Below are positions 28,574 to 36,058 of a stretch of DNA of 64,000 nt, in pieces. Position 1 is the first letter of the stretch. The number at the start of each line of letters is the position of its first letter. The notes under the pieces are model-generated. The model searched no databases, was not told the DNA's origin, and saw only the letters and a list, made by a program, of their open reading frames with translations. The stretch is from Lichenicoccus sp964246745 (lineage in GTDB: Bacteria; Pseudomonadota; Alphaproteobacteria; Acetobacterales; Acetobacteraceae), in NCBI GenBank assembly GCA_964246745.1, contig CAXTRK010000009.1, positions 33,622-97,621 on the forward strand, written 5' to 3'. The translations under genes were made by a program, and so were the position numbers.

Positions 28574-29884
28574 ATGACGCGACGGGTGTTCAGAGACGCA
28601 GTGGCACGCGGCAGCCTTGGGATGTCCAAATCCAGATGGCTTGGCGCCGTCCTCCTGCTCACCAGTGCGGCGGCTCCGCCCGAAACACAGGAAGAACAGC
28701 GGCAAGCCACATTCACGCGCATCGTGGTGGACGCAAAGCTCTATCCCAACCATCGCAAGCCGAAAGTTATCGGCGATTTCGCAAATGACAGGAATCCAGG
28801 GGTTGCGGCACAGGCCGGGTCCGACGGCTTCGCCGTCTATCGGGCGCCCTGTTTCAAGCGGTACATCATCAACACCAGCCATGCCGCGCAGGGCGACGAG
28901 GACGCCCAGGCTGTCGATATCAATGGCGACGGCGCGCCCGACATCGTCGTGGGAGGGCTCCGCGGGATAACGTACTGGCTGGAAAACCCGCTTAAATCCG
29001 GGCAGGACCCTTATCGCTCGCACTGGCGGATGCACCTCATCGGCACGGATCATTATTCGCACGACGTCGTTGTCGGCGATGTGTTCAAGACAGGAAAAGT
29101 CGACATCGCGACCGAGAGTGGGATCTGGCACAGAGCCGGCCTCGGCAAAGGCTGGTCGCCCAGTCGCGTTCTGCAAGACTTGCACGTGTGGGGGCCATGG
29201 TCGCTGATCACCGGCATCCCGCGCTCTGATGAAGGAACCTCACTCGTCGACATTCTCGGCGACGGCTATCTTGACGTCGTCGCCCCGTATCGGAGCACCT
29301 CTCTGGCGTGGTTCGAGAATCCGGCGCATCACGGCGGTGATCCCTACAAGGAGCTCTGGACGCCGCACATCATCGATGCTCACCCCGGTTTCAGTGCGAA
29401 GAACGGCGGCATGACCACCGCGGCGGCCGATTTCAACGGCGACGGCCGGATCGATATCGCCATGGCCCCGATGTATGCCGATGGCAAGCTGGTCTGGTAT
29501 GAGGCTCCTGCCGACCGGCGCTCCGGCACCTGGATCAAGCATGTGATCGGCGACGCCTTCTATGTTCACCAGGGATCGTTGCAGATCGCCGACTTCAATG
29601 GCGACGGCACGCTCGACATCGGCTTTGCCGAGCAGGAGCAAAGCAGCAGCAAAAGGATCGGCATCTGGTACCATTATGGAACCGGGGACGACTGGACGTT
29701 GTCGGTGCTGTCCCGCAGCGGCGGCCAGAACATCAAGGCGGGCCGCGTCGGTCGCGGCTTGCTGCCCAGTCTGCTGTCAGCCAACCACGGCTATACGGGT
29801 GCCGCCAATCCGCTGGAGCTATTCTGGAACACCACCGGCAAATCGGATATCGCTCAGGATGACGGATGCCATCACGCTTCGTGA
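28574..29884 (+). CDS. Exported FG-GAP/VCBS repeat beta-propeller protein
   Basis: 436 residues from ATG 28574, preceded by AAGGGAA; an inner ATG at 28622 would start right at the signal peptide (KSRWLGAVLLLTSAAA). At least three calcium-binding DxNGDGxxD loops are seen: DINGDGAPDIVVGG, DFNGDGRIDIAMAP and DFNGDGTLDIGFAE, with weaker blades between (FKTGKVDIAT, ILGDGYLDVVAPY). This is the integrin-like propeller fold found in extracellular or periplasmic proteins. Recurrent WFENP and WYEAP segments follow each blade. The likely role is ligand or carbohydrate binding outside the cell; no catalytic residues were recognised. It is divergent from metH and precedes a CxCC protein by 18 bp. Confidence 0.85.
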   Translation: MTRRVFRDAVARGSLGMSKSRWLGAVLLLTSAAAPPETQEEQRQATFTRIVVDAKLYPNHRKPKVIGDFANDRNPGVAAQAGSDGFAVYRAPCFKRYIINTSHAAQGDEDAQAVDINGDGAPDIVVGGLRGITYWLENPLKSGQDPYRSHWRMHLIGTDHYSHDVVVGDVFKTGKVDIATESGIWHRAGLGKGWSPSRVLQDLHVWGPWSLITGIPRSDEGTSLVDILGDGYLDVVAPYRSTSLAWFENPAHHGGDPYKELWTPHIIDAHPGFSAKNGGMTTAAADFNGDGRIDIAMAPMYADGKLVWYEAPADRRSGTWIKHVIGDAFYVHQGSLQIADFNGDGTLDIGFAEQEQSSSKRIGIWYHYGTGDDWTLSVLSRSGGQNIKAGRVGRGLLPSLLSANHGYTGAANPLELFWNTTGKSDIAQDDGCHHAS

Positions 29885-29902
29885 TGCGGGGAGCGCCATG
29901 CC

Positions 29903-30259
29903 ATGTTCATTGATGCGCGTATCCCCGTGCGCTTCCGCGAGACGATGCCCCGGCCGGCACTGCCCGAGGCGGCGTTGATCGTCCTCGAAGGCGATGACCA
30001 GGCTTGCTCGTCGGGATGGGCTGCCGTATGCGCGCTGCCGGACGGCGTGCCGAGCGCGCATCCGCCATCCTGCCGCTGCTGCGCGTCCCGCTCGGCACAG
30101 GCCGCGGCGTTGACGCGCCTGTTCCACCAGCGTGCGCGCGGCGAGACGGGGTTTTTCCGTCTGCTGATCGCCTGCCTGCCGCCGACGCAGGCGGCAGGCT
30201 TGCGCACGGCGCTGATGGAGGACATGTTTGTTTCCAGGTGCTTCGTAGAACAACATTGA
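29903..30259 (+). CDS. Small hypothetical protein with a CxCC motif
   Basis: 118 residues. The centre holds HPPSCRCCASRSAQAAALTRLF, a Cys-x-Cys-Cys cluster next to His that looks suited to bind a metal, then RARGETGFFRLLI and an Ala/Leu-rich end (LRTALMEDMFVSRCF). No signal peptide is seen. From memory, small proteins of this layout accompany COG0523 GTPases in some alphaproteobacteria. A COG0523 gene with its own CICC motif lies in this window, but 23 kb away. It sits 18 bp after the FG-GAP gene. The following 189 bp are AT-rich and lead into the T1SS cluster. Function unknown; metal binding is inferred from the motif. Confidence 0.7.
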   Translation: MFIDARIPVRFRETMPRPALPEAALIVLEGDDQACSSGWAAVCALPDGVPSAHPPSCRCCASRSAQAAALTRLFHQRARGETGFFRLLIACLPPTQAAGLRTALMEDMFVSRCFVEQH

Positions 30260-30448
30260 GCGAGCGCAGGCGCACTCAAACAAAAGCAAACGTATAACAA
30301 TTGAGATACGGCTTTTGATCATAGAAGAAGCCAAAAAGTTACGGAAACTATGCAGGCGCTATGCTAGCGTCCGCCTCGTCTTGTTGGCTCGCGGAATGAC
30401 TTCCCGGCGCCTTCGTGTATAGCGCACTGTTTTGACAAAGGAAAGTCA
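30260..30448 (+). promoter_or_regulatory. AT-rich leader upstream of the T1SS cluster
   Basis: 189 bp without a gene, clearly AT-richer than its surroundings (for example 30280-30350). It probably carries the promoter for the six-gene cluster at 30449-41495. A ribosome-binding site AAAGGAAA lies just before the GTG start. I could not define -35/-10 boxes with confidence. Confidence 0.4.
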
Positions 30449-32758
30449 GTGGCTCAACTCAACGATCCCGCCGACTTCTCGCAATCTGGTCAAGGGGGGC
30501 CTGGTCACGGAGGGCCTGGTCAAGGAGGCGCGGGCGGCGGCATGAACACCAGTCCGCAGGCGGGTGCGACGGTCGACGGCCGTCTGGCGCGGCTGCGGGC
30601 GGTCATCGCGGCGGCGCGCCACCACGGCGTCGAGCTCGATCCCAAGGACTTCCGCGGCGAAATCACCGAGGTCAATCCATCGCCGGCAAGTCTGGTGCGC
30701 TGGCTCACCGAACAGGGGCTGGTCGCGCGCGCCATGCGCCTCAAGTGGCGCTATTTGGTGCGCATGCACGAAATCCCGCCGATCGTCATGATGTTCCGGG
30801 ACGGCACGGCGGGATTGCTGGTAGGCGCCGACCGTGAGCGCAACCTGGTCTGGCTGCGCGATCCGATGGGCAATGACGGCGACATGCCGGTGGCTGTCGA
30901 CGAACTGCGCCTGTCGCAGGTCTGGACCGGAGACGTGATCCTGGTGCAGCGCAGCCGCAACCAGTCCGAGGCGGAATCGCCCATCAACATCGGCTGGCTG
31001 TCGCGCATGGTGCTGCGCGAAAGGAAGTCGCTGCGCGACATCTCCATCGCCTCGGTGGTGATGAGCCTGCTCAGCATCTTCCCGGCGCTGATCGTGATGC
31101 AGGTCATCAACAAGGTCGTGGACCATCATTCGATGGCCACCCTGGTCTCGATCTCCATGATCATCATCGTGCTGACCTTCTATGAGACGCTGATCAGCTA
31201 CGGACGGCGGGAGATCGTGCTGGTGCTCTCAACCCGGCTCGACAGCCGGATCGCGCTGGTCATCTTCGCCCGACTGCTCTCTTTGCCGCTTGAATATTTC
31301 GAGCGCCAGCAGGCCGGCAACGTGATCGGCCGGGTCTCGGCGATCTACAAGGTGCGCGACTTCATCACCGGCAAGCTGATGAGCACCTTTCTCGACATGT
31401 TCACGCTGATGGTGATCCTGCCGTTCCTGTTCTTCATGAGTGCGACGCTGGCGTGGATGACGCTGGCCGCGGCCGGCCTGATCGGCCTGCTGGTGGTCAT
31501 CTTCATCGGCCCGGTCAGCCGGCTGGTTGGCAAGGTCATCACCGCCGAGATGCATCGCGGCTCGATCCTCTATGAGTCGGTCGCCGGGATACGCACGCTG
31601 AAGACGCTGGCGCTGGAGCCGTCGCGCCGCGTCGAATGGGATTTCGCCACCGCCGACGTGGTGCGCGCCAAGCTCGAAGCCGGGCGGCTGGCAAACTGGC
31701 CGTCGACCCTGTCCATGCCGCTCGAGATGTTCATCAGCCGCGGCATCATCCTGGTCGGCGCCTACCTGCTGCTCACCGGCGATTCCTCGCTCGGCGCCGG
31801 CGGGCTGGTCGCGTTCATGATGCTCGGCGGCCGCGTCGCCTCGCCGCTGGTCAGCCTCGCCAAGCTGCTGGAGGAATTCACCGAGATCCGTGCCGCCCTC
31901 GGCGAGGCGGGCTCGGTGCTGAACCAGCCGACCGAGACCAAGGCGCTGACCAACGGCATGCGCCCGAAGATCGCCGGCGCGTTGTCCTTCCAGCAGGTGA
32001 TGTTCACCTATCCCGGCACCTCGAACCGGGCGCTGGACGATGTCAGCTTCGACATTCCGGCCGGCACCATGCTCGGCGTGGTCGGGCGAAGCGGCTCTGG
32101 CAAGTCCACCCTGACACGGCTGCTGCAAGGCGTCAGCCGCAACTATACCGGCTTCCTCAAGCTGGACGGCGCCGACCTGCGCGAGATCAACCTCACGCAT
32201 CTGCGCAAATCCTTCGGCGTGGTGCTGCAGGACAACTTCCTGTTCCGCGGCACCATACGCGACAACATCACCGCCAACCGTCCGGGCCTCACGCTCGAGG
32301 ACGCGGTGCGCGCCGCGCGCCTCGCCGGCGCCGAGGAATTCATCGAGCGGATGCCGGCTGGCTACGAAACCTGGATCGAGGAAGGCTCGACCAACATCTC
32401 AGGCGGCCAGCGGCAGCGCCTGGCCATCGCGCGCGCGGTGATCACCGATCCCAGGCTGATGATCCTCGACGAGGCCACCTCGGCGCTGGATCCGGAGTCC
32501 GAGGCGCTGGTGAACGCCAACCTCAAGCGCATCAGCAAGGGACGCACCATGGTGATCGTCTCGCACCGGCTGTCCTCACTGGTCGACTGCGACCAGATCC
32601 TGGTCATGGATGCCGGCAAGGTCATGGACATCGCGCCGCATCACGTGCTGCTCGAGCGCTGCTCGGTGTATCGTCAGCTCTGGATGCAGCAGACACGCCA
32701 TATGAACCCGCAGAACCAGCAGGCCGGCCCGGCGCCGCTTCTGGCAGAGGGAGACTGA
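30449..32758 (+). CDS. Type I secretion ABC transporter (permease-ATPase with C39-like domain)
   Basis: 769 residues from GTG 30449 (AAAGGAAA upstream). The N-terminal ~30 residues are Gly/Gln-rich with a short repeated GGPGHGGPGQGG segment. Residues ~40-170 form a C39-peptidase-like domain (LLVGADRERNLVWLRDPMG) without the catalytic Cys, the CLD type that docks RTX substrates without cleaving them. Six membrane segments follow (~200-470), then the ATPase with Walker A GRSGSGKST, signature NISGGQRQR, Walker B LMILDEATSALD and the switch His in VSHRL. It would form the inner-membrane energiser of a type I secretion system with the HlyD-type protein 4 bp downstream. No RTX substrate or TolC gene is in the window. 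Confidence 0.93.
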   Translation: MAQLNDPADFSQSGQGGPGHGGPGQGGAGGGMNTSPQAGATVDGRLARLRAVIAAARHHGVELDPKDFRGEITEVNPSPASLVRWLTEQGLVARAMRLKWRYLVRMHEIPPIVMMFRDGTAGLLVGADRERNLVWLRDPMGNDGDMPVAVDELRLSQVWTGDVILVQRSRNQSEAESPINIGWLSRMVLRERKSLRDISIASVVMSLLSIFPALIVMQVINKVVDHHSMATLVSISMIIIVLTFYETLISYGRREIVLVLSTRLDSRIALVIFARLLSLPLEYFERQQAGNVIGRVSAIYKVRDFITGKLMSTFLDMFTLMVILPFLFFMSATLAWMTLAAAGLIGLLVVIFIGPVSRLVGKVITAEMHRGSILYESVAGIRTLKTLALEPSRRVEWDFATADVVRAKLEAGRLANWPSTLSMPLEMFISRGIILVGAYLLLTGDSSLGAGGLVAFMMLGGRVASPLVSLAKLLEEFTEIRAALGEAGSVLNQPTETKALTNGMRPKIAGALSFQQVMFTYPGTSNRALDDVSFDIPAGTMLGVVGRSGSGKSTLTRLLQGVSRNYTGFLKLDGADLREINLTHLRKSFGVVLQDNFLFRGTIRDNITANRPGLTLEDAVRAARLAGAEEFIERMPAGYETWIEEGSTNISGGQRQRLAIARAVITDPRLMILDEATSALDPESEALVNANLKRISKGRTMVIVSHRLSSLVDCDQILVMDAGKVMDIAPHHVLLERCSVYRQLWMQQTRHMNPQNQQAGPAPLLAEGD

Positions 32759-32762
32759 ACCG

Positions 32763-34211
32763 ATGAGCGGCACCGATATTGTCCCCAGCGGCGGCGTCCA
32801 GGGCGGACGCGGCCTGCTTGCCGGCCGCAGACGTCAGCGCGACTCGTTCAGCGACGACGACATGCCGCAGGATCTGCTGGAATTCAATTCGCCCAGCGCC
32901 GCCTTGGTGGCGCTGCCGCCGATGGCGATCGCGCGCTGGATGATCTGGGTGGTCGCCTCGATGGCGATCGCGATGCTGGTGGTCATGGGCACCTTTCCGC
33001 TCGATCGCGTGGTCACCACGCCTGGGGAGCTGGTGCCGACAGCGCGGACCATGCTGGTACAGCCGTTGGAGACCTCGATCGTACGTTCAATCGACGTGAA
33101 GGAAGGCGAAGTCGTCCATAAGGGCCAGATCCTGGCGCGCCTTGACCCGACCATCTCCGACGCGCAGGAAGCCAACCTGAAAAAACAGACGCAGTCCTAC
33201 TCGGCGCAGATCGACCGGCTCAAGGACGAGGCGGCCGGCACCACCTACGCGCCCGACCTCGGCAACCCCGCCGCGACACAGCAGGCCGCGATCTTCATGC
33301 GCCGGCAGGCCGAGTACAAGGCGAAGCTGCTCAACTACAATCAGCAGATCGCCAGCCTGCAAAGCGATGTCACCGGCTATCGGGCGAACGCCGCGATGTA
33401 CGCGGGTCGGGTCAAGGTCTCGCGCGAAGTCAGCAACATGCGCATGGAGCTGCAGCGCGACCAGGTTGGCAGCCGGCTCTCCTCGCTCTCCGCTCAGGAC
33501 GACCTGATGGAGATCGAGCGCTCGGAGATCTCCGCGCAGGAAGGCGCCGTCGGCGCCCAGAACAAGCTCGACGCCATGCGCGCCGAGGAGCAGGGCTTCA
33601 TCCAGCAATGGAAGGCGCAGATCTATCAGGACCTGACCGACGCCGAGCACAAATATTTCGAGACCAAGGCCGACTACGAGAAGGCGGTCCTGCTCAAGAG
33701 CCTCGACGTGATGCGGGCGCAATCGAACGCCGTCGTGCTGACCATCGCCAAGGTCTCGATCGGCTCGGTGCTGACGCCGGCGAGCGACTTCATCAAGCTG
33801 GTGCCGCTCGACTCCCCGCTTGAGATCGAGGCCAAGCTGTCCGGAGACGAGTCCGGCTACATCCAGCTCGGCGACAAGGCGCTGATCAAGTTCGCGACCT
33901 TCCCCTACACCCAGTACGGCGGCGCTCAGGCGACGGTGAGCAATGTGAGCGCGGACAGCTTCACCAGCGATCCCAACCAACAGCAAGGCCCGCAGGGCGC
34001 GCCGAGTGCCGCCATGGGCAATCCGCGGCAGACCTTCTACCGCGTGCGGCTGCGTGTCGACCGCTATACGCTGCACGGGGTGCCGAACTACTTCCATCCG
34101 ACCCCGGGCATGCCGGTGACCGCTGACATCAAAGTGGGCAAGCGCACCATTCTGCGCTATTTGCTGAACTCGGTGATCCCAGTCGCATCCGAAGGAATGC
34201 GCACGCCCTGA
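32763..34211 (+). CDS. HlyD family periplasmic adaptor of type I secretion system
   Basis: 482 residues. A cytoplasmic N-terminus is followed by a single membrane anchor (MIWVVASMAIAMLVVMG). Next come the biotinyl-lipoyl-like beta strand (SIDVKEGEVVHKGQILARLDP), a long coiled-coil hairpin (~130-330) expected to contact the outer-membrane channel, and the family C-terminal GMPVTADIKVGKRTILRYLLN, close to the HlyD signature. A Gln/Pro-rich insertion (NQQQGPQGAPS) lies in the C-terminal barrel. It starts 4 bp after the ABC exporter gene, so the pair is co-translated. It bridges inner and outer membranes during one-step secretion. Confidence 0.93.
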   Translation: MSGTDIVPSGGVQGGRGLLAGRRRQRDSFSDDDMPQDLLEFNSPSAALVALPPMAIARWMIWVVASMAIAMLVVMGTFPLDRVVTTPGELVPTARTMLVQPLETSIVRSIDVKEGEVVHKGQILARLDPTISDAQEANLKKQTQSYSAQIDRLKDEAAGTTYAPDLGNPAATQQAAIFMRRQAEYKAKLLNYNQQIASLQSDVTGYRANAAMYAGRVKVSREVSNMRMELQRDQVGSRLSSLSAQDDLMEIERSEISAQEGAVGAQNKLDAMRAEEQGFIQQWKAQIYQDLTDAEHKYFETKADYEKAVLLKSLDVMRAQSNAVVLTIAKVSIGSVLTPASDFIKLVPLDSPLEIEAKLSGDESGYIQLGDKALIKFATFPYTQYGGAQATVSNVSADSFTSDPNQQQGPQGAPSAAMGNPRQTFYRVRLRVDRYTLHGVPNYFHPTPGMPVTADIKVGKRTILRYLLNSVIPVASEGMRTP

Positions 34212-34213
34212 CA

Positions 34214-36058
34214 TTGCCGATCTCCAAGGCCTCTAGCGGAATCGGGTCTGCCCCATTGGGTCTTCTGAAGCAGCGTCTGGCCTCGTTGTTCTCGGCGAGG
34301 GCAAAGTTTGTCCTTGCCAACCGACTGATCGAGGCGGGTGAGGCCAAACGCGCCTTCGCGCCGCTCAGCGCCGCGGCCAAGTCCGGGATTGCCGAAGCGC
34401 AGTTCCGGGTCGGCCGCTTCTATCTCGACGGCACCGGAGTTCCGCCCAGCCGAGAGGAAGGCGCACGCTGGATGCTCAAGGCCGCGGAGTCGGGCTGGGT
34501 CGAGGCGCAGTTCGTGATGGCAACGCTCTATCTGTTCGGCCACGCGCATGGATCGCAACCCGAGATCGCTTCCTCCAATCTGTTCGCGCGCGCTCCGCAG
34601 CGCGCCGAGGCAAAGCCCGACTACGCGCAGGCGGCGCTCTGGGCCAAGCGCTCGGCCGAAGCCGGCTCGCCGGATGGGCAGGCGCTTTACGGCTATATCC
34701 TGACCTCAGGGCCGGAGGAGATGCGCGACCTCGCCCAAGCCGATCGCTGGTATCGCGCCTCGGCCGATGCCGGCTGCTCGCAAGGCTCGCTCGGGCTCGG
34801 GCTCGCTCTGCTGGCGCGCGAGGATGACGCCGAGGCGCAGAAGAAGGCCGCCGCCGAACTCGCCAAGGCGGCGAATGGCGGCCTTGCCACGGCGATGTAT
34901 CTGCTCGGTGTGATGACCGAGCGCGGCGCCGGCGTCACCAAGGACATCGCGGCCGCCACCCGGCTGTACCGCATGGCGGCCGAAAAGGGCGTGCGCTCCG
35001 GCCAGGCCCGCTACGGGCTGGCGCTGATGGAGGGGCGCGGCATACAGCGCGACGTGACCGCCGGCGAGTCCTGGCTTCGTCGCGCGGCGCTCGCCGGCGA
35101 TTCCGAGGCGGCGGCGCTGATCGGCGATCTGTATGCGCGCGGCGGCGATCTGCCGCCGAACTACGCCGAGGCGGCGTCGTGGTATAATCGTGCGGCGGCG
35201 GAGGGTCATGCCGCCGCCTCACGGGCGCTCGGCTCGCTCTATCTGACCGGCGCCGGCGTCTCGCGCGATCCGGAAGAGGCGGCGCGCTGGTTCCGCAAGT
35301 CCGCCGAGCAAGGCGACGCCGGCGCGCATGTCGACCTTGCCAACCTGATTCTGTCCGGCGCCGGCGCCGAGGAGGACCGCATCGCCGCGCGCGAGCGCTT
35401 CGAGCGGGCGGCCAGCGCCGGCGACCTGGTCGCCGCGTTCAATTTCGGCGTCTGCCTGGCCGAGGGAGTGGGCGTCGAGCGCGACGACCGGGCTGCCGCG
35501 ATGTGGCTGCGCCGCGCCGCCGACGGGGTGGTCAACGCGCAATACTGGTATGGCCGCATGCTGACCGAGGGGCGAGGCATAGAGGCCGATCAGAAAGAGG
35601 GACGGCTGTGGATCGCGCGCGCCGCGGAGAGCGGCATGACCGACGCCCAGGTCGCCTATGCCGAGCTGCTGCTGGATGGTCGAGGCGGTCCGCGCGACCA
35701 TGCGGCGGCGCTGGCGATGTTCGAGCGCGCCGCCGAGCAGGGCCATATCAACGCGCTGTTCGCCGTCGGCGCGATGCATGGCGGCGGCCACGAGGTGCCG
35801 GAGAACCGTGCGGTGGCGCAGGGCTTTTTCCGCCGCGCCGCCGAGCGCGGCCACGCCATGGCGCAACTCATGCTAGGCCGCTATCTCGCCCGCGGCGTGG
35901 CCGGGGAGACCGATGTCACCCAGGCGCGGATATGGCTGCAGCGCGCCCGCGCCCAGGGTGTGACCGGCGCCGAGCTGGAGCTTGACCGGCTTGGCGAGGC
36001 GCCTGGCGAGACCGTCGGGATCGCCGCCTCGCCCGCCCAAGCCGGCACGCTGCGCTGA
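34214..36058 (+). CDS. Sel1-like repeat protein
   Basis: 614 residues composed almost entirely of Sel1-type helical repeats of ~36 residues (AAxxGxAxAxxxLGxxYxxGxGV pattern), more than a dozen copies from about residue 45 onward. Examples are AAEKGVRSGQARYGLALMEG and AAERGHAMAQLMLGRYLARG. No signal peptide or enzymatic domain is seen. The start is TTG 34214, two bases after the HlyD-gene stop. The stop TGA shares one base with the ATG of the next gene. Sel1 proteins are scaffolds for complexes; here it may link the secretion machinery to the glycosyltransferases of the same operon (inference). Confidence 0.88.
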   Translation: MPISKASSGIGSAPLGLLKQRLASLFSARAKFVLANRLIEAGEAKRAFAPLSAAAKSGIAEAQFRVGRFYLDGTGVPPSREEGARWMLKAAESGWVEAQFVMATLYLFGHAHGSQPEIASSNLFARAPQRAEAKPDYAQAALWAKRSAEAGSPDGQALYGYILTSGPEEMRDLAQADRWYRASADAGCSQGSLGLGLALLAREDDAEAQKKAAAELAKAANGGLATAMYLLGVMTERGAGVTKDIAAATRLYRMAAEKGVRSGQARYGLALMEGRGIQRDVTAGESWLRRAALAGDSEAAALIGDLYARGGDLPPNYAEAASWYNRAAAEGHAAASRALGSLYLTGAGVSRDPEEAARWFRKSAEQGDAGAHVDLANLILSGAGAEEDRIAARERFERAASAGDLVAAFNFGVCLAEGVGVERDDRAAAMWLRRAADGVVNAQYWYGRMLTEGRGIEADQKEGRLWIARAAESGMTDAQVAYAELLLDGRGGPRDHAAALAMFERAAEQGHINALFAVGAMHGGGHEVPENRAVAQGFFRRAAERGHAMAQLMLGRYLARGVAGETDVTQARIWLQRARAQGVTGAELELDRLGEAPGETVGIAASPAQAGTLR

